Part shown: positions 1 to 7,065 of the stretch, in pieces
Numbering within the stretch: the stretch's first letter is position 1
Layout: each line of letters begins with the position of its first letter
DNA from: DALYCO01 sp964535545
GTDB taxonomy: Bacteria; Patescibacteriota; Minisyncoccia; Phycocordibacterales; UBA9973
Direction of reading: 5' to 3'
Assembly (NCBI GenBank): GCA_964535545.1
Contig: CAZHUT010000021.1
Location: 1-14,206 of the forward strand
Length of the DNA: 14,206 nt
The notes under the pieces: generated by a model
Databases searched by the model: none
The model's input: only the letters and a program-made list of their open reading frames with translations
Told to the model about the DNA's origin: nothing
Translations under genes and position numbers: made by a program

Positions 1-35
1 ACCAAAACCGCAATAATGATATAGAGAATAATCAT
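1..35 (-). CDS. 5' end of a membrane-protein gene cut by the window edge
   Basis: An ATG at 35-33 opens a reading frame that runs leftward without a stop to the window edge, giving MIILYIIIAVLV. This is a strongly hydrophobic N-terminus, as expected of a signal anchor or first membrane helix. An extended -10 box lies 28 nt upstream and points the same way, which supports a real gene start. Only eleven complete codons are visible, so the product cannot be named. An in-frame alternative is not excluded. Confidence 0.45.
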   Translation of the reverse strand, partial: MIILYIIIAVL

Positions 36-62
36 GTAATTTCATTAAACTGATATAGGGAT

Positions 63-71
63 ATTATAACA
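63..71 (-). promoter_or_regulatory. Extended -10 promoter for the gene at the left edge
   Basis: Read on the minus strand the bases are TGT-TATAAT, a perfect -10 hexamer preceded by an extended -10 TG. No good -35 hexamer is present 17 nt upstream, which is common with extended -10 promoters. It lies just beyond the terminator at 82-112 and 28 nt before the ATG at 35, so it probably starts the left-edge gene independently. Confidence 0.5.
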
Positions 72-81
72 TCTACGCAAG

Positions 82-112
82 AAAAAACACCCCGTTAGAA
101 GGGGTGTTTTTT
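82..112 (-). terminator. Rho-independent terminator after the 334-residue anchored protein gene
   Basis: Bases 82-93 and 101-112 form a perfect 12-bp stem (six G:C-rich pairs CACCCC/GGGGTG plus six A:T pairs) around a 7-nt loop. On the minus strand it ends in a run of six T and starts 3 nt after the TAA at 117-115. The symmetrical A and T runs would also allow it to act on the plus strand. Confidence 0.85.
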
Positions 113-114
113 GC

Positions 115-1119
115 TTAATTCTGACTCATGAGTGACTGAAAGAATTGCTGGATTGGCATTGCCTTTTCCGGCTTTTCCACAGTTACCTCTTTGTTGTAGT
201 CGCTTGCTGTAATTTCAAATGTCACTGTACCCTTACTGTTTTGACCTACGCTTGTAGCACCTGAATCATCGAAGCTCATACTGAATGATGTCTTGTAGAC
301 GAGGTAATCGTCCTTACCAACCCAGAATGAGATCGGAGAAATTTTGAGCGCGTTCAATGCCTCCTTATCATCATCGGTGAAGTTCTTAACCGGCATTGGT
401 TCAAGTCCAGCTGTTGGAGCATATGAATTGTAGAGATCTGCATACTTTGCCAGGAAATCTGGAAGCTTCTGCATGTTCAACGTCATTTCATATTTTTCGG
501 CTGGGACACCAGATACGACTTCGCTTCCCTTTTTATTCAGCTTGCTTACCAGGCCCGTGTCGATAGTGAGCGCGTATGCCTTTTCATAAAACTCAGCTGG
601 CATGCGTGTGCCGGCATTAAGCGTATTTTCCAACTCTGCCGCCTTGTCCGAATTTCCAAACTGCTTGTACATTTCAATCGGATCAAGTGAGAACCACTTG
701 TTCATGATCTGTGATGGCTCAATAAATGGAAGTGGTGGGATACGTGTTGGACGCAAGTAGAGCACGCGATCGAGTACGCGGAGATCCATTTCTGCTGCCA
801 TATCCTGGCTGCCTGCTTCTGCACCTGAAAGTGTTATGTGAATATCTGCACTATCATGTTCGCCGGCTTTTGAAACGACGCCTGAACCTTTGAGAGCAAA
901 TTGTCCTCCCTGTCCGTCTGCACCGTCTTCGATTGAACCATTAACGGCAACATCAAGATGCACGGAAGTTACATTCTGCTTCGCTTTGAGCATGTTCTGC
1001 ACAAAGGCATTGGTGGTGTTTTTGTTGTTTATTGGTAGAACGCCGCTTGAAGCCAGTGCAACACCGGCAATAGCTACAATGGCAACGAGACCTAAGATGA
1101 CCTTTTCCTTGTTTGTCAT
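115..1119 (-). CDS. Membrane-anchored extracytoplasmic protein of unknown function, 334 aa
   Basis: Residues about 5-27 (KVILGLVAIVAIAGVALA) form a hydrophobic signal anchor. There is no lipobox cysteine. The remaining ~300 residues are polar, with alternating beta-type stretches (for example SVHLDVAVNGSI and LRVLDRVLYLRP) and a long acidic-aromatic middle section. The general look resembles LppX/LprG-type or DUF-type lipid-binding outer-face proteins, but this is only an impression and no diagnostic motif was seen. The start is placed at the ATG at 1119. An upstream in-frame TTG at 1155 would add twelve residues but lies inside the preceding terminator stem. A TATACT hexamer 8 nt before the ATG and a terminator right after the stop mark this as a one-gene transcript. 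Confidence 0.8.
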   Translation of the reverse strand: MTNKEKVILGLVAIVAIAGVALASSGVLPINNKNTTNAFVQNMLKAKQNVTSVHLDVAVNGSIEDGADGQGGQFALKGSGVVSKAGEHDSADIHITLSGAEAGSQDMAAEMDLRVLDRVLYLRPTRIPPLPFIEPSQIMNKWFSLDPIEMYKQFGNSDKAAELENTLNAGTRMPAEFYEKAYALTIDTGLVSKLNKKGSEVVSGVPAEKYEMTLNMQKLPDFLAKYADLYNSYAPTAGLEPMPVKNFTDDDKEALNALKISPISFWVGKDDYLVYKTSFSMSFDDSGATSVGQNSKGTVTFEITASDYNKEVTVEKPEKAMPIQQFFQSLMSQN

Positions 1120-1127
1120 ATGGGAGT

Positions 1128-1133
1128 AGTATA
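1128..1133 (-). promoter_or_regulatory. -10 box close to the start codon (possible leaderless transcript)
   Basis: TATACT on the minus strand, 8 nt before the ATG at 1119. A possible -35, TTGCTT, lies 16 nt further upstream at 1150-1155, overlapping the edge of the preceding terminator. A transcript starting 7-8 nt after the -10 box would have essentially no 5' leader. Confidence 0.45.
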
Positions 1134-1154
1134 AATGATTATCCGGCCAAAGCA

Positions 1155-1177
1155 AAACCCCGCATTAAGCGGGGTTT
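1155..1177 (-). terminator. Rho-independent terminator of the secD-secF transcript
   Basis: A perfect 9-bp stem (1155-1163 with 1169-1177, core CCCCGC/GCGGGG) with a 5-nt loop is followed on the minus strand by TTTTGCTTT. It sits 155 nt downstream of the secF stop codon, so the transcript carries a long 3' tail or an additional small ORF. Confidence 0.8.
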
Positions 1178-1326
1178 ATAAACCGGTAACGACTGGTATT
1201 GAATCTATGGGAGCTGTTGCCTGCGTCAATGAAATTTTTCTTCGATTCCTCAGAAAAATTTATTGACCTCCGGCGTCCCGTAGGCAAAACTTTTGTGGTT
1301 TTACCGGCAGTGCTCTCCGAGAACAT
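1165..1326 (-). CDS. Possible 53-residue basic small protein downstream of secF
   Basis: An ATG 5 nt after the secF stop opens a 53-codon frame that ends with TAA inside the loop of the terminator. The product begins MFSESTAGKTTKVLPTGRRR and ends RYRFINPA. It is rich in Lys, Arg, Ser and Asn, has no hydrophobic segment and no cysteine, and matches no family I recognise. The tight spacing after secF and the fact that it fills the otherwise empty 3' region speak for it. The absence of a ribosome site and the stop lying inside the hairpin speak against it. It may simply be an untranslated 3' tail. Confidence 0.3.
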   Translation of the reverse strand: MFSESTAGKTTKVLPTGRRRSINFSEESKKNFIDAGNSSHRFNTSRYRFINPA

Positions 1327-1331
1327 TGATC

Positions 1332-2240
1332 CTATTTCTTCCCTTTTGATTTCTTCAGTTCGTGATTACCTACAAGAACCAGGATCGGTGATGCGACGAA
1401 GATTGATGAGTAGGTTCCAAAGAACATACCAACGACGAGCACGAGCGCAAAGTTCTTGGTTGTCACCGGTCCGAAGAAGAAGAGTGCCAAGAGAGCGATG
1501 ATAACCGTCAATGATGTATTGATTGATCGTGTAAATGTCTGGCTTAAACTTTTGCCCACTGTTTCTGCGAATGTTTCGCCGACATGGAGTTTCAAGTTTT
1601 CGCGGATTCGGTCGAACACCACGATAGTGTCAGAAACTGAGAGACCGAGAACTGTCAGCAACGCGACTACGAAGAGCGTATCGACTTCCGCGCCATGGAA
1701 ATGGCCAAGGAGGGCGAAGACGCCTGATGGGATAATGATGTCGTGAGCCAATGTAACAACTGCGATCAAGCCGTACTTCCATGATGCGACCGGTCGTGAG
1801 ACGTGTCGGAAGGCAAAGGCGATGAAAGCAATGATGGCCAAGATGACCAAGATGATTGAGATGATTGATTTGCGAGCAAGTTCAGTTCCAACTGACGGAC
1901 CGATTGAAGTGTATGACTTTTCTGTAACCGCAAATTCTTTCTTGATTGAAAGTGTTTCAACCAATGATGCGCGTTCTGTTTCTGTCAGGTCGCGTGATTT
2001 GACGACGATATCCTTATCGCCACTTTCCTGGATAATTGTTTCGCCAAGCTTAAGCGTGCCAACTGCTTCAGTAACTTTCTCAAGTGCTGGACGTGTATTT
2101 GTGTATGACACTTCCATCAATGATCCGCCTTTGAAGTCGATGCCGAGCTTAAGGCCATAGGTTGCGATCGCCACGATTGATGCCAGTACGATGAAGGCAG
2201 AAATAGTGAGGAAAATTCGTTTGTGATTGATGATAAACAT
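1332..2240 (-). CDS. secF: Protein translocase subunit SecF
   Basis: SecF pairs with SecD in the membrane and helps SecYEG-mediated export by using the proton gradient to pull and release the substrate outside. The 302-residue product has an N-terminal helix (about 9-30), then the SecF signature GIDFKGG at 33-39, a periplasmic-type P1 domain to about residue 115, and five further hydrophobic segments. The conserved helix-4 region VLGLSVSDTIVVFDRIREN, diagnostic of SecD/SecF/RND proteins, is present. The length is typical for a separate SecF. It starts 21 nt after the secD stop and must be cotranscribed with it. No Shine-Dalgarno sequence precedes the ATG. The stop is TAG. Confidence 0.97.
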   Translation of the reverse strand: MFIINHKRIFLTISAFIVLASIVAIATYGLKLGIDFKGGSLMEVSYTNTRPALEKVTEAVGTLKLGETIIQESGDKDIVVKSRDLTETERASLVETLSIKKEFAVTEKSYTSIGPSVGTELARKSIISIILVILAIIAFIAFAFRHVSRPVASWKYGLIAVVTLAHDIIIPSGVFALLGHFHGAEVDTLFVVALLTVLGLSVSDTIVVFDRIRENLKLHVGETFAETVGKSLSQTFTRSINTSLTVIIALLALFFFGPVTTKNFALVLVVGMFFGTYSSIFVASPILVLVGNHELKKSKGKK

Positions 2241-2261
2241 AAGAGTGTATGTGGTTAGTGC

Positions 2262-3641
2262 TTAGTTTACCTTCTTAGCATTGGACAAGCCTGAGCCGAA
2301 GATAAATCGAGTAAAGGCATTTGACTTCTCTACCCCGACCGCGAGGAGAAATACTCGAGTGATGCCGATTGCTGAAATCATTGAGACAATGACACCGAGC
2401 ATGAGCGTGAGCGCAAATCCTTTGATGAGCGATGTGCCGAACCAGAAGAGGATGATTGCAGTGATGAATGTTGAGATGTTTGAATCTCGGATCGAAAGCC
2501 ATGCGCGAGCAAATCCTTCACGAACCGCATCAGCGATGTTGTGACCTCGTCCGATTTCTTCCTTGATACGTTCAAAGATGAGCACGTTTGCATCCACAGC
2601 TATACCGATGGAAATGATAAATCCTGCAATGCCTGCTGCTGTCAGCGTAACTGGAATAAGTTTGTAGAGGAAGAGCGTGATTGCAACGTAGATTGCAAGC
2701 GCAAGTACGGCGAGGAATCCTGGGAATCGGTACCAGAAGATCAGGAAGGCTGCGATGGCAAGGAAGCCAATCAAACCTGCGAGAAGTCCTGCGTTAACTG
2801 CCTGTGCTCCAAGTGATGGTCCAATCGTCTGTGTTGATACGAGTGAGATTGGCACTGGCAATGCACCTGAGTTCAAACGGCCTACGAGAAGCTTTGCTTC
2901 CATTGGTGTGAAGCTGCCGGTGATCTGCGCCTGACCGCTCGTGATTTCCTGCTGAACTGTTGGAGTTGAGATTGGTGCTCCGTCAAGGAAGATGGCAACT
3001 GGTTTGCCGATGTTTGCCTTTGTGATTTCACCAAAGAGCTTTGATCCCTCTGCATCGAAAACGAGAGAAATAGTTGGCGCTCCTGTTGTCTGATCAAACT
3101 GGAGTGTTGCCTTTGAGAGGTGACGCCCTGTCAGATCGGTCGTGATCCAGTTCTGATCTACTGAGATATCGCCAACACTGCCATCTGGATTGACGGTTAC
3201 TTGCTGCGGCTTTGGATTTGGATCAATTGTTTTGAATTCAAGCAATGGTGTCTGACCGATCATTGCTACTGCCTTTTCGGTATCAGTGACACTTGGGAGA
3301 TCGACAATCAATCGTTCCTGTCCCTGGTTTGCAAATCCGCCGTGTTCTACCTGTACGACAGGTTCTGAAACTCCAAAGAGGTTCACGCGGCGTTCAATGA
3401 CATCACGAAGTGCTGCCATGGCATCACTCACCTGTCCTGAGGCAACCTGTGAGATATCAGCCTTGTAGACCAAATGGCTGCCGCCTGAAAGGTCGAGACC
3501 AAGGCGGAATGGGAACTTAGTAAAAAATGCTGGTGTTGCGGCTTTGTTGCCGGCAAGACGAGCTTCAGATCCGAATACGAAATACCCGAGGGCAAATCCG
3601 AGGATCAAGATAACAAGCGCTAAAACGCGTTTCTTCCACAT
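2262..3641 (-). CDS. secD: Protein translocase subunit SecD
   Basis: SecD forms the SecDF accessory complex of the Sec translocon. The 459-residue product starts with one membrane helix (about 5-24), then has GLDLSGG at 48-54 (the SecD D1 motif, GLDLRGG in many species). A large extracytoplasmic portion extends to about residue 265, followed by a five-helix block. The diagnostic stretch GFIISIGIAVDANVLIFERI contains the conserved Asp of the proton pathway. The length fits the compact SecD of organisms with separate secD and secF rather than the ~615-residue E. coli form. Upstream there is an intergenic region with a promoter candidate, so this is probably the first gene of a secD-secF transcript. 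Confidence 0.97.
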   Translation of the reverse strand: MWKKRVLALVILILGFALGYFVFGSEARLAGNKAATPAFFTKFPFRLGLDLSGGSHLVYKADISQVASGQVSDAMAALRDVIERRVNLFGVSEPVVQVEHGGFANQGQERLIVDLPSVTDTEKAVAMIGQTPLLEFKTIDPNPKPQQVTVNPDGSVGDISVDQNWITTDLTGRHLSKATLQFDQTTGAPTISLVFDAEGSKLFGEITKANIGKPVAIFLDGAPISTPTVQQEITSGQAQITGSFTPMEAKLLVGRLNSGALPVPISLVSTQTIGPSLGAQAVNAGLLAGLIGFLAIAAFLIFWYRFPGFLAVLALAIYVAITLFLYKLIPVTLTAAGIAGFIISIGIAVDANVLIFERIKEEIGRGHNIADAVREGFARAWLSIRDSNISTFITAIILFWFGTSLIKGFALTLMLGVIVSMISAIGITRVFLLAVGVEKSNAFTRFIFGSGLSNAKKVN

Positions 3642-3677
3642 ACAGAATAACTTACTCTTATCAATAATAATGGGCTC

Positions 3678-3706
3678 ATTCTATAGCTTTTGGCCCCATT
3701 CTGCAA
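3678..3706 (-). promoter_or_regulatory. Candidate promoter of secD-secF
   Basis: On the minus strand TTGCAG (3706-3701) and TAGAAT (3683-3678) are separated by 17 nt, in the 81-nt gap between uppP and secD. The -10 box is 36 nt from the secD ATG, so this transcript would have a short leader. It rests on pattern match only. Confidence 0.4.
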
Positions 3707-3722
3707 TTGACAGGAAGAGATT

Positions 3723-4502
3723 TTATTTCAAAATAATAGGGACTAGTATGATTGCCAAACCGATGGCGATACGGTACCAGCCGAAGATTTTGAAGGTGTG
3801 TTTTGAAATGTATGAGATGAACCACTTGCTCACGATGTATGCCACAACAAACGATGTGGCAAAACCAACGACAAGAAGCACCCATTCATGACCGGTGAAG
3901 GACGGACCTGATTTATAAAGGTCATAGGCGCTGGCTGCAAACATGGTTGGCACAGCCAGAAGAAATGCAAAGGTTGTGATGATTTCGCGTGAATAACCAC
4001 GAAGGAGGCCGTAGATGATGATAGCGCCAGAGCGGGAGATGCCGGGGATGACGGCAAGGGCTTGAGCGGCGCCTACGGCGCCGCTCTCCAGGACACTCGG
4101 ATATTCTCCCTTTACTCTTCCCTGTCTAGGCACAACCAAATACTCAACAACCAAAAAAACGATTCCCCCAACCAGCAATGTGATACCTGAAACAAAAATA
4201 TTTCCGATTAAATATCCTTTGATAAATTTATACAGAACGAAACCAATAAGTGCTGTTGGTATAAATCCGGCAATGACGCGAGGCACCAACTTTTCTCGGT
4301 ATTCCCAAACCAATCTAAAGAAAATAACGCACACAGCCAGAATTGCGCCAAACTGAATAATAACGGTGAATGATTTCAGGAAATCAGTTTCTGCCAACTT
4401 CATGACAGAGGCAGCCAGTGACAGATGCGCGGTGGAAGAAACCGGCACAAATTCAGTGAGGCCTTCGACGATTCCTAAAATAAAAGCATGTAGTATGGTC
4501 AT
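3723..4502 (-). CDS. uppP: Undecaprenyl-diphosphatase UppP (BacA family)
   Basis: UppP hydrolyses undecaprenyl diphosphate to undecaprenyl phosphate, recycling the lipid carrier used for peptidoglycan precursors. It also confers basal bacitracin tolerance. The 259-residue protein is very hydrophobic. Both family signatures are present: EGLTEFVPVSSTAH at 13-26, with the two catalytic-region glutamates E13 and E17, and PGISRSG at 153-159. The start is the ATG at 4502 because the protein then begins MTILHAFILGIVEGLTEF, the standard family N-terminus. An in-frame upstream ATG at 4625 would add 41 residues read through the previous gene in another frame. The ATG overlaps the TGA stop of the PAP2 gene (ATGA), so translation is probably coupled. 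Confidence 0.97.
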   Translation of the reverse strand: MTILHAFILGIVEGLTEFVPVSSTAHLSLAASVMKLAETDFLKSFTVIIQFGAILAVCVIFFRLVWEYREKLVPRVIAGFIPTALIGFVLYKFIKGYLIGNIFVSGITLLVGGIVFLVVEYLVVPRQGRVKGEYPSVLESGAVGAAQALAVIPGISRSGAIIIYGLLRGYSREIITTFAFLLAVPTMFAASAYDLYKSGPSFTGHEWVLLVVGFATSFVVAYIVSKWFISYISKHTFKIFGWYRIAIGLAIILVPIILK

Positions 4503-5011
4503 AGATATTTTTTCAAAATTGTATACACGCCGTACGCAAACAAAAATCCCCAGAAAAATCCGGCGATGATATCTGTAGGATAATGCACGCCAAGCATCAT
4601 TCGTGAAAGTGCGATCAAAACACACAAAATGCCAATTACTCCGTCAAACCAGCGATGTCGGGAAATAACTAATGAAGTTGCTGCAAAGAGTGCGCCGGCA
4701 AATGATGCATGACCTGAGGGAAACGAGAAGCCTGCTTCGGTAATGATAGGTGTAAACCCGAGCGTCGTAAATGGACGAGCCACTTCAAACAAGCCTTTAA
4801 AGAAATAATCTGTGATCAGAACAGCCAATGCTACCGTCACGACGAGGTAAATACTTTTTTTAACCGGTCTACGTTCAGTCACGAACATGTACATCACAAC
4901 GGCAAGTGGCACGAGGTACACCATCCACTGCGAAAAAAAAGTCGCAGCTTGAGCAAGCCACGGGTGGTGTTGGGTAAGATGAAAGAAAAAATAGAGAATG
5001 TTTGTATTCAT
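4499..5011 (-). CDS. PAP2-family membrane phosphatase (BcrC/PgpB type)
   Basis: This is a 170-residue membrane protein with the complete PAP2 phosphatase triad of motifs: KX6RP (K72 to R79-P80), PSGH (98-101) and SRX5HX3D (S136, R137, H143, D147). R137, H143 and H101 are the expected catalytic and phosphate-binding residues. Members of this family remove phosphate from lipid phosphates or diphosphates. In bacteria they often act on undecaprenyl diphosphate (BcrC, YbjG) or phosphatidylglycerol phosphate (PgpB). The position, overlapping uppP by 4 nt and folD by 1 nt (TAATG), makes undecaprenyl diphosphate a likely substrate, but the motifs alone do not decide this. About five or six hydrophobic helices are visible. 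The stop is TGA, so TGA is not recoded here. Confidence 0.93.
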   Translation of the reverse strand: MNTNILYFFFHLTQHHPWLAQAATFFSQWMVYLVPLAVVMYMFVTERRPVKKSIYLVVTVALAVLITDYFFKGLFEVARPFTTLGFTPIITEAGFSFPSGHASFAGALFAATSLVISRHRWFDGVIGILCVLIALSRMMLGVHYPTDIIAGFFWGFLFAYGVYTILKKYL

Positions 5012-5829
5012 TACATTCTCATGAGCTTAAGGAGATTTTTAAACAGGCAGGCAATGGTTACTGGACCGATGCCGCCCGGGACTGGAGTGTAGTAACTTGC
5101 TTTGGTATATGCATCCGGCGCAATGTCGCCTTCAATCTTCCCTTCAACTTCGCTGGTGCCGGCATCAAAAAGGATTACTCCTTCTTTGATCATGTCTCTC
5201 GTAATGAGACCTGGTGAACCTGCGCCAGAAATAATGACGTCTGCGGTCTCCAAAACTGATTTGAGATCTGAAGTCTCACGACCAACGACAACCGGTTCAA
5301 TATGCTGCGTCTTGAGCCAAGCCTTCACTGGAGCACCGACAAGTTTCCCCTGCCCAACAATGACAATCTTTTTTCCGAGAATTGAAATCGGCACGCGTTC
5401 GATGAACTCGCGAATCGCACCTGCAACGGCCGGCAAAATTTCTGCGTGGCCTTCGGCAATGTAGCGTCGTGCTGAGACAGAAAGCATATCGATGTCTTTG
5501 AGCAATGGCACGGTATCAAGAATCTGTTCTGTTGGAATGTGTGCAGGCAGCGGCAATTGAATGATAATGCCATGATGTTTTTCTGAAAGATTTTTTACTT
5601 CAGCAACCAATGCTTCAGTTTCAATAGTTTCGGCAAAGCGGAATACATTGAGTCGGACACCGATACGCTCGGCAAACCGCTGCTTCATCAGAATGAAGTT
5701 TTCGATCACCGGATTTGAACCGACGTAGATAATGCCGACTGCCGGTGGATGCGACAAAGCCGCCACGGCCGCCTTGAGCTCGTGTTCCATCTGCGCTACG
5801 ACTAGTTTTCCTAAAAGTGGTTGTGACAT
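5011..5829 (-). CDS. folD: Divergent FolD (methylene-THF dehydrogenase / methenyl-THF cyclohydrolase)
   Basis: FolD interconverts methylene-, methenyl- and 10-formyl-tetrahydrofolate in the cytoplasm. The 272-residue protein keeps the fold-defining elements: VGSNP near 36-40, IIQLPLPAHI with the conserved Gln at 91, KDID at 111-114, GKKIVIVGQGKLVGAP (the nucleotide-binding loop) and TPVPGGIGPVT at 238-248. Several positions depart from the usual enzyme. The YVxxK element reads FILMK (Tyr replaced by Phe45, catalytic Lys49 kept). The PCTPxG segment reads LPAVAG. The Arg-Ser of GRSxxVG is Gln-Gly, which may affect NADP binding. The cyclohydrolase lysine is retained, so some activity is plausible, but cofactor choice or function may have shifted. 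It precedes the PAP2 gene with a one-base overlap. Confidence 0.85.
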   Translation of the reverse strand: MSQPLLGKLVVAQMEHELKAAVAALSHPPAVGIIYVGSNPVIENFILMKQRFAERIGVRLNVFRFAETIETEALVAEVKNLSEKHHGIIIQLPLPAHIPTEQILDTVPLLKDIDMLSVSARRYIAEGHAEILPAVAGAIREFIERVPISILGKKIVIVGQGKLVGAPVKAWLKTQHIEPVVVGRETSDLKSVLETADVIISGAGSPGLITRDMIKEGVILFDAGTSEVEGKIEGDIAPDAYTKASYYTPVPGGIGPVTIACLFKNLLKLMRM

Positions 5830-5861
5830 TATTTTGTATTTACTACCTCACTGCTGCCTGC

Positions 5862-5928
5862 GTGCCCGGCATCCTTGGCCGAGCTTTGTGTCTTCGCGCA
5901 CACGACCTCGTCCAAGGATGCCGGGCAC
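5862..5928 (-). repeat. 67-nt imperfect palindrome in the rodA-folD gap
   Basis: The outer arms 5862-5878 and 5912-5928 are a perfect 17-bp inverted repeat, GC-rich (GTGCCCGGCATCCTTGG). After one mismatch the stem continues with 4 bp (5880-5883/5907-5910) and then an inner 4-bp GTGT/ACAC helix around a short loop. It fills most of the 104-nt gap between the rodA stop and the folD start. It has no following T-run on the minus strand, so it is not an ordinary terminator. It could be an RNA processing or stability element between cistrons, or a dispersed palindromic (REP/MITE-like) repeat. Confidence 0.75.
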
Positions 5929-5933
5929 TTCGG

Positions 5934-7064
5934 CTAGTAGCCGACAAACTCGTGCCGCATATCATCCGGGTGGGCATGACGGCGATACTTCCGCATAGAA
6001 GACAGAATACCAAGCGCGAGGAATTCTGTCACGAGGTGTGATCCTCCGTAACTCATGAACGGCAGCGGAATACCCGTCACCGGCATAATGCCCAAATTCA
6101 TGCCGATATTGATAACGATATGACTCATAAAGTACAGCGATACACCGACACCGAACAGAATTTCAAAGTTTGAGCTTCCATACAGCGCCGTGTTGAGAAT
6201 TCGCCACATCAGAAAACCGTACACAATGATAAGCAGTACTGCTCCGACAAATCCCCATTCTTCGGCAAAGGCGGCAAAAATAAAGTCTGTCTGATACTCA
6301 GGAAGGAACTGCAAGCGTGACTGTGTCCCGAAACCAATTCCCTTACCAAGTATCTGCCCTGAGCCGACGGCGATATTTGCCTGATAGACGTTATAACCAC
6401 TGCCCCGAATATCCGAATACGGGTGAATGAAATTGAGGACGCGAGCTTTCTGATATGGCTTAAATACAAACATCCACAGTGCACCAAAGGCAAGCAAGCC
6501 GATCAGACCGAGCAACAACAAATGTCGCTTTGAAATTCCAGCCACCAGAGCCATACCAAACCAAATCATGAAAATCACCATGGCACTACCGAAGTCTGGC
6601 TGCAGAAAGACGAGAACAAACGGAACCATGGCATAAACACCTGAAACCAGAATGTGCTTGAAATGAGCAATCTCAACGTGGCGGCGGGAAAAATATTTTG
6701 CCAGCATCAGGATGACAATGATCTTCATAAAGTCGGATGGTTGGAAGGAGAAGCTGCCGAGCGAGAACCAGCTTTGGGCGCCATTTGAACTATGTCCGAG
6801 CACAAAGAGCACAACAAGCAAGAATGAGAAAAAGAGAAACAACCCTACGAGAATGCTCGTTCGCTTGAACACGCGCACATCAAATTGTGAGGCAAGAAAA
6901 AAGAGAACGATTGAAACCACTACCCAAATGAGCTGTTTTGTCGCCAAATGGCTCTCCCCTGTAAATGATGTCATAACCAGAATTCCGGCCCCAACAATTG
7001 GTAAGGTAAACAAAACCAAAAGCCAATCCGTTTCTTTGAATGTTGTGCGGATTTTATCGAACAT
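5934..7064 (-). CDS. rodA: Peptidoglycan glycosyltransferase of the SEDS family, RodA type
   Basis: SEDS proteins polymerise glycan strands from lipid II in the membrane. RodA serves the elongation complex and FtsW the division complex. The 376-residue protein has about ten hydrophobic helices and the family landmarks: FQPSDFMK at 107-114, QPDFGSAM at 155-162, LPEYQTDFIFA at 254-264 with the essential Asp at 260, and PVTGIPLPFMSYGGS at 328-342. The RodA assignment over FtsW rests on the overall sequence feel and on the absence of division-cluster neighbours, so FtsW is a real alternative. The start lies one base after the stop of the preceding Cys-rich anchored protein, which strongly implies cotranscription. 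No Shine-Dalgarno sequence is visible. Confidence 0.92.
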   Translation of the reverse strand: MFDKIRTTFKETDWLLVLFTLPIVGAGILVMTSFTGESHLATKQLIWVVVSIVLFFLASQFDVRVFKRTSILVGLFLFFSFLLVVLFVLGHSSNGAQSWFSLGSFSFQPSDFMKIIVILMLAKYFSRRHVEIAHFKHILVSGVYAMVPFVLVFLQPDFGSAMVIFMIWFGMALVAGISKRHLLLLGLIGLLAFGALWMFVFKPYQKARVLNFIHPYSDIRGSGYNVYQANIAVGSGQILGKGIGFGTQSRLQFLPEYQTDFIFAAFAEEWGFVGAVLLIIVYGFLMWRILNTALYGSSNFEILFGVGVSLYFMSHIVINIGMNLGIMPVTGIPLPFMSYGGSHLVTEFLALGILSSMRKYRRHAHPDDMRHEFVGY

Positions 7065-7065
7065 A

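Noticed and set aside
1120..1155. Twelve-codon N-terminal extension of the 334-aa anchored protein from a TTG at 1155
   Set aside because: The TTG lies in the T-run of the preceding terminator, and the added residues (starting with TTG-encoded LWPDN) precede a normal MTNKEK signal anchor. The ATG at 1119 with a nearby -10 box fits better.
3711..3745. TTGACA with a downstream AT-rich -10-like hexamer on the plus strand
   Set aside because: It lies at the 3' end of uppP and points into uppP antisense, with no gene downstream on that strand. Judged a chance match.
1199..3891. Plus-strand ORFs opposite secF, secD and uppP
   Set aside because: They mirror strongly conserved minus-strand genes, have unnatural composition (Arg/Ser/Thr-rich) and no initiation signals.
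4503..4625. 41-residue N-terminal extension of UppP from an ATG at 4625
   Set aside because: It would be read out of frame through the conserved end of the PAP2 gene, and UppP proteins start at the MTILHAFILGIVEG position.
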